A stretch of 64,000 nt of DNA, taken from assembly GCA_037892935.1 (NCBI GenBank), contig JAYXKI010000003.1:2108001-2172000 (forward strand), given 5' to 3'. Made by a program: the position numbers and the translations under genes. This stretch comes from Phlebopus portentosus. Lineage: Eukaryota > Basidiomycota > Agaricomycetes > Boletales > Boletinellaceae. This document shows positions 25,329-36,625 of this stretch, piece after piece. Position 1 is the first letter of the stretch; each line of letters begins with the position of its first letter. The notes beneath the pieces were generated by a model. It was not told where the DNA came from. It did no database searches and saw only the letters and a program-made list of their open reading frames with translations.

Positions 25329-26382
25329 ATGTCGAACAAGCCAATTTATGCTCATCTGCTACCACCAAGCTGGAAGACACAAGTGGCCACATGGCTCGAG
25401 GAAGATGCGCCGTCTTTCGACTACGGCGGCTTCGTTGTTGGCGAAGTGGAACGAGAGGCGTTTCTCTTTGGAAAGGGCTCCCAACGTGCTGTTCTAGCCG
25501 GTGTGCCCTTCTTCACTGAAGTGTTTGAACAGCTCGGTTGCAAGTGAGCATTTGAGACAGAAGCACGTACACGTAGGCCTAAATCGAAATATAATTAGAG
25601 TGGAATGGCATGTGCAGGAAGGGGAAGAGTTCGACCCCATAAAGCACGTAGCGACCGTTCGCGGAAAGGCACGGCTTCTCCTCCTAGGTGAGCGTGTCGC
25701 ACTCAATCTTCTCGCGCGATGCAGCGGAATTGCAACGAAGTGCGTCCGCTTCTTATTTCCGAGAACGTGTTTGACTAAGCTTTCTGGCAGATCAAAACGT
25801 ATACTCGATAACGCACGGAGTTATGGTTATACGGGTGTCATCGCGGGCACGCGAAAGACGACGCCGGGATTCAGACTAGTCGAGAAATACGGAATGCGAG
25901 TCGGGGGCGTCGATCCACACAGACACGATCTCTCGAGTATGATTATGCTAAAGGACAATCACATATGGAGCTGTGGTTCAATAACTGCAGCCATCGCCCA
26001 GGCTCGTTCGGTAGGCGGCTTCAGCCTACTGCTCGATGTAGAGGTGAGAAACGAGAAGGAGGCCGAAGAGGCTATTGAGGCAGGGGCCGACGTCATCATG
26101 TTGGACAACATGGAAGGTGATGAGCTAGTAAGCGTGGCAAGAAGGCTGAAGGAAAAGTGGTCTGGCAAGCGCAAGTTTCTATTCGAATCGAGCGGCAACA
26201 TTACCGAGTCGAATCTGCGAGAACGTGCAATCAATGGTGAGCACTGGACTTGATTAGATATTATGAGCTGGATATTCATCCTTTGACTCCTAGAAATTGA
26301 TATTCTGAGCACAAGTGCAGTCCATCAATCGGTACAGCACATCGACTTTAGCTTGAAAATTCAACAACCCAGGGATCAATAG
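25329..26382 (+). CDS. BNA6: Nicotinate-nucleotide pyrophosphorylase (quinolinate phosphoribosyltransferase)
   Basis: Converts quinolinate and PRPP to nicotinate mononucleotide, the last step of de novo NAD synthesis from tryptophan. Deduced exons: 25329-25543, 25599-25739, 25791-26236, 26294-26382, about 296 residues, the normal size. Landmarks: [20 protein letters not shown] at the first splice region, [16 protein letters not shown] with the substrate-binding RKTTPG loop, [50 protein letters not shown], and [16 protein letters not shown] at the end. All active-site motifs are intact. Start 25329 is the first Met and leaves 217 bases to the divergent IQGAP start. Confidence 0.95.
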
Positions 26383-26633
26383 GACACAGTAACTTTCTGG
26401 CATCGAATTTAAATGAGCCTACAAACGATCGGAAATTATGTACATATATGATTTAGATCAGTACGTTAGAGACGGACCCGAGTCGTCAGATAAGCTTCAA
26501 ATCCTGCACGTGGCCGCGTTGCTTTTTGATAACAACCTGTCCTGGGCGGGCATATAAAGCAGACTAGTACTGCTATCTATCACAGTCATGTCCGCTTTCA
26601 TTGGGTCCTCATCTCCGTCCTCCATTGTTACCT

Positions 26634-28062
26634 ATGCTTGCGTCGCCCATCTTTCGCTCACACGTCCCAGGTCGTTTTTCACTGAGTAAAGCACACCGTT
26701 GTGCGTTCCGCGGGCTTGCGACACACGCGTCTGGATTTCGCATCCCGGTTATAGACTTCAATCGTTATCAGATCGCAGCGTCGACGGACCAGAGGCAAGA
26801 AACTGCCAATGAAGTAGTAGATGGTTTCAAAGAGGCTGGCTTTATCTACATCAAGAACCATGGAATCCCTGACTCAGTGATCACCAATGTCTTTCAGAAG
26901 GTTCATTTTCCGTGATTCCATGGTATCCTAATGCAGAAATCTAACTGTAGTAACAGAGCGCATCTTTCTTCAAACTACCGGAAGATGTCAAGTCAAAGCT
27001 TGAGTGGGAGGACCCACGTGCGAATCGTGGTTACGTTCAGATAGGCAGAGAACGTGTAACTCAGTCGAGCGATCCCGATGAAATTGCAGCCATGCGTTCC
27101 AAGTCTCCGGACTACAAGGAGACTATGGAAATTGGTCGTGACTGGGATCCTGTTTGGAGAAATCGTTGGCCTCAGGAATCAGATTGCCCTGGCTTTAAGG
27201 ATACAATGCTCAACTTCTTCCAGGTAAAGTCCAACTGACATAAACTGAATTTCTGCTTTTGAATTATGCATTACAGACATGTCATGAACTTCATGTCTCG
27301 GTTATGAGCTCGATAGCTCTTGGACTCAGTTTGAACGAAAGATTCTTCGACGATAAAATCAACGAGCAATACCATAACCTCCGACTCCTGTCTTATCCTC
27401 CTGTCAAAACCGAGATTCTTCGTCAAGAGGGGCAGGCGAGAGCTGGAGCTCACTCAGGTCAGTAACCACATCTGTACCCAAACTTTTAGGGGGTATGCTG
27501 ATGACCTGTAGACTATGGCACCCTGACTCTCCTATTTCAGGATTCGGTGAGTCGTTGAATGAGCACATGTAAAGCATCTGGCGACATACTAATCACATTG
27601 TAGGTCGGAGGTTTGGAAGTGCAGAATCCACATACTGGAGAATTTCACCCAGCGGTCCCAATCGTGAGTCATTTTTTTGAACAGGCCGCATGATTTCTAG
27701 TTTATACATGTTCTCTTCCCGGACAGCCCGGTACAATCGTCATTAACGTCGGTGATCTTCTGAGCCGCTGGTCAAACGACATTTTACGCTCGACGCTCCA
27801 TCGCGTCGTCGCACCACCTGCGAAACAGATCAGCGAGACCGAACAGGTCACCCCCGCTCGCCAGTCAATCGCATTTTTTTGCAATCCTGATTTCGGTGCA
27901 CTCATCGACTGCTTGCCGAATTGTTACGGTCCGGACAAGGCGAAGAAATATGAACCAGTGACGACAGAGCAGTACATTGTACAACGGTAAGTTCCATATC
28001 CTTTGCAACTATCGCTTTGCTTACAGACCCATTCTCTTAGGTTGAGCGAAACATATTTATGA
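26634..28062 (+). CDS. 2-oxoglutarate/Fe(II) oxygenase (isopenicillin N synthase-like)
   Basis: Non-haem iron oxygenase of unknown substrate. Exons: 26634-26900, 26957-27233, 27277-27457, 27512-27546, 27604-27663, 27727-27986, 28041-28062. Motifs: IPVIDFNRY at the start of the domain, GFIYIKNHGI, the iron ligands in HSDYGTLTLL (HxD, made across an intron) and the distal His in RSTLHRV, GTIVINVGDLL, and the 2OG-binding Arg-Ser in RQSIAFF. All ligands present. The N-terminus (MLASPIFRSHVPGRFSLSKAHR...) is basic and acid-free for about 30 residues, so a mitochondrial import signal is possible. Start ATG 26634 is the first in frame; an ATG at 26588 is out of frame. Ends convergently with RCC1. 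Confidence 0.9.
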
Positions 28063-28330
28063 TCGGATTCTAGATGTTTTCGTTCATTCCTCAGGCTCTT
28101 TGATATCCACCCCGAAGTATATATTGTATATGATCTCGAACTATTGATGCGTGTCCAAAATGCCACGGGAAAACAAATGCAGGAAAGCAGAGTGGAAAGG
28201 ATTAGGTTGAGAGGTGTGATAGAAGAATGAGCAGGATAGCGCAAGAAAGCACAGTGGTCGCATTCGCGGCTTTTAATATAGACGATAAGCTACGGTAAAA
28301 AAGAATCTATCGTCGTCCTAAGATACTTTA

Positions 28331-30178
28331 CTAGGTCTGGGCCGTTTTCTTCCTGAAGAGGCCCAGACTGTGTTGACCACCACACTCGGCAGCGATAGCT
28401 TTCCACGATCCACCCTCCTTGCGAACGACAACGGTCGGGGTCTTCGCGTCCATGTCATCACCGATCCCCAGCTCGCCTTGGTTTCCTTCACCCCATGCAT
28501 ATAATGCACCTGCTGAGGTTACGGCGAAGTTAGTATGAGTTCCAGCAGAGATGTGGACTACAGGATCTTCCGATGCGGAATCAGGGAACGGGATGCGCGT
28601 TGGTGTAGCGACAAAGCCTTCGGAGCCTTCTGCTTTTAACGCCGCGTGATCAGTCGGTAGTCCAAGCTGGCCGCCATTGGCACGACCACAAGCAAAAACT
28701 CGTCCGTCCGACGATAGGAACAACGTGTGGTGTTCACCGCCCACTATCTGGGTGATACGGGCACCATTACCAAGTGCCTCGGGGCTTAGCACATCAATTC
28801 GCTGTGGTTGCGGGACCATATTATCGCCCTCATCTTCGTGACCGGTGCCGATCTGACCCATGTTATTTAAACCCCATCCCCAAACGCCGCCCTTCTCATC
28901 TACTGCGAAAGATGCATAGTTTCCTGCCCCAATTGCAACAGCTTTGAGAGAACGCGATCTCAGCGTCACTTTCTCTGGTGTCGTGCCATGAATTTTACGT
29001 CGCTCGATGATTTTGCGACCGAGTTGGCCTTGCTCGCCGGCACCCCAAGTGTAGATGTTCCCAAACGTGGTCAAAACGACAAGATGATTGTTGCCTGCGG
29101 CAACCGAGGCAACTTTTTCGTCTTTCGGTAGATTGAGTATAGGCGCTGGAAGGAACTGAAACTTTGAGCCGTTAGAGAACCCAAGGGAGCCTTCGTTCGC
29201 CTAGATATGATGCTTTAAGTAGTAATGACGGACAACCTGAAGATACACATACCCGAAAAGAGCCCCAAACACGTAGTTCTCCCTGATCGCTGATAGCCGT
29301 GCAGATACTATCACCTGCGGCGATCGAAACAGCACGGAAGCCTTCATCGACAAGAGTTTGTAGAGGGTACGGGAAGGAGGTGAGTGTGTCAATATCAATC
29401 GTTTCACCCTCCTTCTCAGGATTCGGTACATCCTTCGTTACTCGCCCCAGTGCAGCATCATCATTGACGCCACAGGACCATATCTGGAGAAAGATCAGTA
29501 CAGAAATGCGAAATAAAGAACGAGCAAGTTACTGACAGTTCCTTTCTCATCAATGAACATCGTATGCAGTCCGCCAGCAGCGATGGACTCTATTCCAGCT
29601 TCCTCACCGCCGAATGCCCCTTCTTCTATTTTCTTCTCTATCCAAATGTTTTTCTTCGGCTTATCAAATTCACCCAAATGCGCTGGTCCCATACCAAATT
29701 GACCGAAATTTCCCGCGCCCCAAACGAAGAGCTGGTTAGCGGGACGAGAATGTTCGGGAGGAGTGGGGAGAGGATTGGTGATGGTGCGGGCAGTTTTCTT
29801 CACTGCCGTGCTCTTCGCATCTGTAGCCTTCGTATCTTTCTTCGGTCTTCTCGTCGATTTCTTCTTTTCCTCCGCGCCATTCTTGCCTGTCTCGAGAGCC
29901 GCGTTCTTCAAACCTTTGTTGATCTCCCGTACTTCTTCATCGGTTGATCCCGAGGAGCTTTCGCGCTCTAATTTCGCGCTTCGAGCCCGTTTGGTAGGCT
30001 GTTGACTCTGCTCTTCTTCGCTATCCTCGGGTTCAGGTGTGGCTGGACGCTTCTTCTGAGCACCGTTAGCCTTGCTCTTCGCCGACGCCGCTTTGTTGGT
30101 TCTATTTGGCTTGCCGTTAGCTGTCGGTTCCACCTTGGAGCGGGAGGACCTTCTAGTGAGGGTCGTCGTGGCGGCCAT
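28331..30178 (-). CDS. RCC1: Ran guanine-nucleotide exchange factor RCC1 (Srm1/Prp20/Pim1)
   Basis: Chromatin-bound exchange factor that loads Ran with GTP and so drives nuclear transport and spindle assembly. Four exons with introns near 29486-29535, 29206-29260 and adjacent positions. The first 140 residues are basic and low-complexity (many KKR and RRPKK stretches), fitting nuclear localisation and DNA contact. The seven-bladed propeller follows with repeated units such as LFVWGAGNFGQFG, YTWGAGEQGQLG, WGWGLNNMGQIG, FACGRANGGQLG and YAWGEGNQGELG. The blade-closing C-terminus ends CGGQHSLGLFRKKTAQT. Length about 545 residues. Start ATG 30178 opens directly into the basic tail. Confidence 0.95.
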
Positions 30179-30563
30179 GACGGAACGATGATTATTATTG
30201 TAGCGGAGGCAGGAGTAGACTACGTGCCCTTGTATATGCGCTGATGATGGTTTAAGACTAAGAGGTTGTGGCTCTTGTTGAAAAGGACGAGCTCTTGTAC
30301 TTTCGTCTTCTTAAGTAAGACTTTCTAAGCCACAACAACTTTTAGACTTACACGCACGTGATACTGGCGCGCCTCAGATCGACGCTGATCGACGCTCGCG
30401 GTCCCAATTCAATTTGTAGCATGTAATTACCATAGAATAATTGAATATTTGTATGTATGAGTCGAGCTTTACAAGACAAGACGGCAACACAAGACTTGTA
30501 TATGCATATTTACTTGCTCAGTGAGATAATGTTACAGAGATGCGCGGATCAAGTAATAATTCT
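30179..30563. other. RCC1 promoter side / VPS60 3' flank
   Basis: Intergenic. A perfect 10-base tandem repeat, GATCGACGCT twice, sits at 30377-30396 about 200 bases upstream of the RCC1 start. No gene seen. Confidence 0.5.
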
Positions 30564-31466
30564 TCATGCGGTATTTTTCACAGCTTCCGGTTGGGCATGG
30601 CCCTTGTTCTATGCATATGTCAGACCTGTATTGTACTCTGGACAGTAAGAATAACTTACTTCAGCTTCAACAGGTTCTTCGTCAACGTAGTCAGGGACTT
30701 TGTTCAAGTCCGCAAGATAAGATGCCCCTTCATCTTCTTCTTCTAGTTCCAAAGCATCCAATTCTGATGATAGTAAGCATAAACTCTGATATCGATGATA
30801 ACGCGAATATACCTGCTTGAAGGTCGGCTTCATCGATTTCGTCTGGTACCGCATATGATCTCCCCAGTGACTCCTGGATCTCGTTAGCTTGTTCTAAAAG
30901 GTCCTCCATGTCGTAATGCATATTCTGAGTAGAAGGTTCAGGCATCAATACGAAACTATAATTTTAATGTCGAACCTCAATCTTGTCAATATCGATCTTC
31001 CCGTATTGCTTCTTCATTTCCTTGTTTGCCACCTTCATTGCATCCACTGTTGCCATCGTGTTTCGTAAGTTCTCTGTGGCCAGTGCAGCAGATTCCATGT
31101 TGAATGTCTGTTGTTGCAATTGCGCAAGCTGAGCTTCGTACATCTTCTTCTGTTTTAATGTTCGTAGTGCTCTCTGCTCGATCGCACTCTGAAGAGAGCA
31201 TGTAGTCAGCACAGGTTGAAACGCTGTGTATCCTAGCGCGCCGCACCTTGCCAGGACCATTGCGCAGCTTGCTCATCTGTTCCTTGTATCGTCCGAGTTC
31301 TGTGTCCAATTTTTTAATTTTCACTTCAATTGATTGCACTCGAGAGTCTGTCTGTCTGGCTATTAGCTTAAGGCAAATTACTACGCGGAAGACTCACTGA
31401 TACAATGGCATCTTGTAAAGTCGGTTTGGGCTTCTTGCTCCCGGACGTTCCGAATATGCGATTCAT
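30564..31466 (-). CDS. VPS60: ESCRT-III subunit VPS60/CHMP5
   Basis: Snf7-family protein that acts late in multivesicular-body sorting, binding Vta1/LIP5 to control Vps4. Starts MNRIFGTSGSKKPKPTLQDA at 31466, the conserved beginning of CHMP5 proteins. Spliced helical core: TDSRVQSIEVKIKKLD, KYKEQ-like helix, RALRTLKQKKMYEAQL, AMKVANKEMKK; then an acidic C-terminal half (DMEDLLEQANEIQESLGRSY, ELDALELEEED). The last exon codes NKGHAQPEAVKNTA and stops at 30564. About six exons, all introns of 50-80 nt. Only 48 bases separate this start codon from that of the divergent GPI inositol-deacylase. Confidence 0.93.
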
Positions 31467-31514
31467 TCTTAGTTGGTATAAACGGATGGATTAAAGAGAA
31501 ATAACGACGGTAAT
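31467..31514. promoter_or_regulatory. 48-bp divergent promoter between VPS60 and the GPI deacylase
   Basis: Only 48 bases lie between two opposing start codons. MNRIFG is fixed by family conservation on one side; the other start opens the first exon at 31515. The transcripts must overlap at their 5' ends or initiate inside each other's leader or coding sequence. Confidence 0.6.
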
Positions 31515-34500
31515 ATGGGAGACAAAGCGAGGAGTTTGCGCTCAAGCGATGCGATGTATACCAGTAGACGGGATGATCGCGGTATAGAATCAAGTTTAGG
31601 AGGCTGGCTTCGCGTGATCGACGCGACAATCACATCTTGTTTTCAACGTTATGCACCGACTGAGATGCTGAGGGTCGTGTTCCTTTCAGGGGTGGCTCTC
31701 GTCTTGACTTTACTCCTCGCATATTCAGCATTCGATACACCAGCCAAAATCTCGCCGCAAGGATGTCGAATGTCCTACATGTCCCCGTCTTACGTCCTCC
31801 TTGCAGGTTTCAACGCGTCGTGGACTTCATCAAGCCTTGCGTCCCGTTACCGACTCATGCTGTATCGTGAGGTCGGCTGGGACCCGCAGAATGAGGTGTG
31901 TACAGTTCACATACGGAGTAAAGCAAGTGATGGATAAACATCAAAGCTACGAGGAGTGCCTGTATTGTTTATACCTGGCAACGCCGGGTCAGCGCATCAA
32001 GTCCGCTCGATAGCTTCCTCCGCTTCGCGACAACACTACTCGTCGCCGTCGCACATAAATCCGGAATTTTCTTCCCGCAACCTGAAACCCCTTGACGTTT
32101 TTGCAGGTAAGGTTGCACTGTATCGATAAAGTGCTAGAGTCTGAAAATGAGCTTCCTTACACAGTCGATTTCAATGAGGACCTGTCTGCTTTCCACGGCC
32201 CTACTCTGGCCTCTCAGCGTCAGTACAGTGCGGATGCCATCTCATACATACTTTCACTTTATCCTCCCGATACGAAAATAATAATCTTGGGCCACTCCAT
32301 GGGCGGCATGGTCGCGACAGCTCTCTTGCCGGCATCACAAATCGCTACGATTATCACAATGTCCACACCTCATGGCGTTCCGCCCGCCCGCTTTGACTCG
32401 CGCATGGATGCAATATATACAGATGTCCAGATGCGGCTGGCTTATGATCCGATACCAATTCTAAGCCTGTGTGGTGGGATAACTGATACCATGATTCCTT
32501 CGGAGTTCTGCGCATTGCCTCCTGATGCAGGGGACAACTCGGGCTATCGAGAGACGGTATTCACGAGTTCTCTTGAAGGCTGCTGGTCAGGATTGGGACA
32601 CCGTGAGATGGTCTGGTGTCATCAGGTACGCTGGCGCGTTGCGCGAGCCGTGTTGGAGCTTGGAAGTTCAAGAACAAGTCATGATATCGGTCAGATTCTG
32701 GATTACTGGTTCAGAGATGGGATCGACCCGTCAAAACTTGAGTTCAAAGACGCAGATACTACTGCAATAGCGATCAAAGATCCTATTTCAGTGTCTGAAG
32801 AGGTCTTACCGTTGATTATCAAGAACCCTCGTGGATTCAACTCGTTCAAGCTGAAGATCCCTTATGACGACCGTAACGATCGTATCCGCAATCTCGTGAT
32901 CTATTTCTCTCAAGGGACTATTCTTTCCGTGTCCCCAGCCGATCCATTACCTTTGAAGATGTCTATACACTTATGTAGGGACGAGGTTGTTCCAGATACT
33001 GTTGACGGTCCTATTCCGATCTGCGAACTTATCGCTCCGAGTTCACTCCGACTTATACCTAATCCTGATTCTGGAAAATCGTTCCCTGTGCCTCATGAAG
33101 GAGTCGACGAGCCAGACGGCGTAGTGGTCTTTACGGCTCAATTACCTCCTCGTCATAACGAATTTCCGGAGGAATGGATTCAAATTGAAGTCCAGAGCGA
33201 TACCAACAAAGGCTGGGCCGTAGCGACGATTGAGAATGAGCATTCTCTCGCGAACTATGCCAACTCATTCGGTCAGTATTTTGCCATTTGATTTCTTACA
33301 CGAGCTCATACTTTCCATAGCGCCGCTTTTCCGCGTTATTGACGTTCATCTCGATCCGACCTCCTTAAAGACTGATATTTCATTTCCAAGTCTTTTGTCC
33401 AATGTATTGATTGTCTACCGTGCGCGTGCAAAGCTGTCAGGATCGTGTAAAGGTTCGTACAATGCGGAGTCCTTTCGCTTTTCTGACCAAAAGGATCCTT
33501 GCGTTCAGATTCGCTGCTTCCTCCGCTTCTGCTGCATACATCTGGTCCGCATGAAGGCCATTTCCATCGCCTACTGGAGGGTCGACCATTCCTTTTGCAC
33601 GGTCATTCTTCCGCACCCTTCCTTCCCCTATCAAATCAACTTCGCAGACTTTACTCAAGAGGATTAAATCTGACCGTTTATTCTTCCGGCGAATGTGGGG
33701 TAGAAACGCTTACTGTCACCATTGACTGGTGGAATAGCTTTGGAAGATGGGGAGCTAGGTATTGGAATGCAATATTAACGTGGAGCGCAGGAGTGGTTTG
33801 CTATCTGTCCTATACGAGTTGGTCTGTGTGGGATGCAGGCGGTGAGTACATCAAGCTTTACTCTAGGAAAGAAGGGCGTTTCCTGATAATGCTTCAGCTC
33901 CAATGCCCTCTCCTTTTCAGTTCTTCGGTTCCCTTGTTCGACTGCTACCTCGTGCTATGGTGCTTTTCGCAGTGGTTTCAGTTATTCCCTTGCCAAGTGC
34001 CTTTTGGCTTGGAAACGTCGGCGAACCCATGTTTGTCCCTTTGGCTTCCTTGATTTTGTTCATATCCTGTGGTCTGGTCACCCTGTCGTGGATCGTTCTG
34101 TTGATATTTTTGTTGCCGTACGGAAAGTTGATCTCACGATTTTCAAGGTGTGTACTTTTCTTACCCTGACGAGGGCGAGTGGAGTTAACTTACGTTCATA
34201 GAACGGCCGATGAAGACTCCCGAGAACAGGCATCTTCACTTCGCATAGGATTGGTCACAATATCGATTATGAGTTTACTCGTCTTTCTATTTATACCCTG
34301 GCAGGTTGCATTTCTGGCCTGCTATCTGATCCATTTACATCATTGCGCCATTATCCTACAATTGGATCCCGGCGATCAGGCTGCTTCCACCGTGCGCAAC
34401 CAGAAATTGCTCGTCCTGCTCGCGATGACATGGTGTCTACCTGTTGTCGCGCCCGTGCTTGCCGTGTGGGTAAGAACGCTTGCCACCGCCGGTCTATCTA

Positions 34501-34858
34501 CGCCGTTTGATGGCGATCATTTCGTGCTTAATTCATTGTCATTTGTGGCTCTTACCTATGCCATGGCGACCAGTCGAGATCCGCTCTTCCAGCGAAGGCA
34601 CAGGCATGCCGTTCGAATTTCATCGAGATAAATCAGTGTTGACCGATTATTTTTGTAAACAGGTGGGAAGTGATCCCGATCCCTTATCTGTATGCTCTTG
34701 GCGCGTTCGTCACATTTTTGGCTGGTCCACGATCGATGTACCGCATGTACGAGGCACTGAACTGGCCCACTTTAGCACTCCTGTGCTTTCGAGTTGCTCC
34801 GCGATACTTTCACGGTACGAAGACCATGAACGCGGCGAGTGTCGCCGATGTTCGGTAG
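31515..34858 (+). CDS. BST1: GPI inositol-deacylase (BST1/PGAP1)
   Basis: ER membrane lipase that removes the acyl chain from the inositol of GPI anchors so that anchored proteins can leave the ER. Exon 1 (31515-31895) encodes a first membrane helix (VVFLSGVALVLTLLLAY), then CRMSYMSPSYV. Splicing gives LRGVPVLFIPGNAGSAHQVRSIASSA and VDFNEDLSAFHG. The catalytic serine is in GHSMGG within the 32.1-33.3 kb exon. The second half carries several hydrophobic helices (for example LLVFLFIPWQVAFLACYLI near 34.3 kb) as in the family, ending NAASVADVR at 34858. Size near 1,000 residues. Its product would process proteins such as that encoded by the next gene. Confidence 0.92.
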
Positions 34859-35445
34859 ATTTAATTTTTTCGCACGGTGTCCGGGTGGGATGTGGCCTGC
34901 CGTGCTGTGCTGTGCTGTGCTACCGCACGTTCTTGCATTTCGCCACCTCGCCTTTTGGTGGGACGAAGAGTCTTTACGTGCTTCTGGTATAGAATAGAGA
35001 AAGCGGTCGCAGTTCTTTGATTTCAGTGCACCGTTATGGGTAGCAGATGATCTCATATGCATACAGTGGCGGTCCAGTCTTCTGTGAGCGTAAGGCGTGC
35101 AAGTCTCGCTGAACATCGTATATTCTTTGTATGTATTCACAAAATACCGAAGTTTACGGAAGAGGAGGAAACAGACCACTTTGAATGGAAATGATCTGCA
35201 TTTACTGATCCACGCACGCCGGTGAGTTGCGCCCGCCCGAAAAGTGCTGCTGCAACCGGACACAGCCGCGCAGACAGGCTAGCCGTCGTATATATATTGT
35301 ACCAGCATTCTGATTCTCTCTTTCTCTCCTCTCCTTCACATAAGTAATCACTGCCAAGTTCATTAACTTTCCTCATTTTTAAAGGCCTACGCTCCTTCAC
35401 TTGCCTATTTCTACACGGAAACTAATATTCACAAACACGCCACAA
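34859..35445. other. Intergenic region with a GTGCT pentanucleotide repeat and a TATA candidate
   Basis: Holds four tandem GTGCT units at 34902-34921 shortly after the deacylase stop, and TATATATATT near 35289 about 155 bases before the next start codon. No gene seen. Confidence 0.5.
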
Positions 35446-36203
35446 ATGCACGCAGCTGCTTTTCTTTCCATCCTCGCCGTCGCTGTTGGTGCATCTGCCC
35501 TCAGCGTTCTGACACCCAATGAAAACGAAGGTTGGGCTTCCACTGGCTCAAATACTCTCTCCTGGGAACGCGTCTCGACGGATCCCACCAACTTCACAGT
35601 TGTCCTCACTAATACCGTACGTTTCTCCGCTTCATTTGCCAGCTCACTCTGAGTTTATTATTCGCTTTAGGACCGCTCGGTTCTTCCGGAGAACAACCAG
35701 CTGCTCGCAGCTTTTGTAGACGCAACGTCCGCGACTTCAGTCTCAATCGACGCCCCATCGGGTGGATTCAATGTCGGTGGCAGCTATCGTGTCAACCTCG
35801 TCGAGAGCCAGGATGATCTTGACACCATTTACGCTCAATCCGACGAATTTGACATCACTGCTGGAACGAGCTCTGCAACCGATTCGACGGTGAGCTCCGG
35901 CTCCGCGACTAGTTCTGGTTCAGCCACCACTACAGGTTCAGCCACCACTACAGGTTCAGCCACCACTACAGGTTCCGCCACGCGTACTTCGCTGACTGTC
36001 TCCTCATCTGCCACGTTAGTAAAGTCTAATTTATTCAGGACCTGAACGAGACTGATAGAATGAATTATCATATTAGGGCCGCAGATGCTTCAGCGAGCTC
36101 TTCCGATTCAAGCCCGACCTCAACTACCAATGCTGCTCAATCTCACAAGGCTCAATTTAGTCTTTTGGGTGGTCTACTCTTGCTTGGTGGTTTCCTTGCA
36201 TAA
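35446..36203 (+). CDS. Secreted GPI-anchored wall protein with a Kre9/Knh1-type domain
   Basis: Exons 35446-35616, 35671-36014, 36077-36203, about 213 residues. Signal peptide MHAAAFLSILAVAVGASA, then a beta-rich domain beginning LSVLTPNENEGWASTGSNTLSW, the pattern of the Ser-Thr-rich GPI-anchored family related to Kre9/Knh1. A Ser/Thr/Gly stretch follows, including three exact 18-base repeats, and the C-terminus is a small-residue region plus hydrophobic tail (FSLLGGLLLLGGFLA), as expected for GPI attachment. Probably a wall-organising glycoprotein; no catalytic motif. An upstream in-frame start at about 35401 would not be ATG. Confidence 0.85.
35917..35970 (+). repeat. Three exact 18-bp coding repeats (GSATTT)
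   Basis: The unit GGTTCAGCCACCACTACA occurs three times in a row inside the Ser/Thr linker of the wall protein, followed by a partial fourth. Being a multiple of three it can expand or shrink without a frameshift. Confidence 0.95.
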
Positions 36204-36625
36204 TCTCCCATCTCGTCTGTCCGACATGGACGAATAGTCTGTCTACGTCTTATTGGACTCTTCCCCTCTCTGTCGCGGGATACAAATTCTCCTAATGTTA
36301 TTGGACTAGCCTTGTTCTATCTCGTGTTTTGAACAATGGTCATATTTTCAGTTGTAGCACATGCTATATCCCATCATTGCCGTAAGAATAGAACGTTATA
36401 TGTCACCGGCTACATCGTCTCGATAAATAAATCTACCTGATGTCCCGTCATTGTTCAATTATTTTGCGAAAATTAAAGTCACCCATAAGTCGATTATATG
36501 TTTGTACTTATTTTGCTGCCTTGATGTCTGTTGTTTCGACGCGTCAGTGCTTATCACTGATATCAGCAACTCGCGATTATACGCGATAAACAACTTTCAG
36601 TAGCGTCGCGGTGTCGTCTCTTGTC
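36204..36625. other. Intergenic, no gene seen
   Basis: 3' flank of the wall-protein gene and promoter of the amidohydrolase. AT-rich around 36.4-36.5 kb; no clear element. Confidence 0.5.

Noticed and set aside
32525..32770. Second open frame inside the GPI inositol-deacylase
   Set aside because: Out-of-frame shadow of a long exon with the lipase GHSMGG motif.
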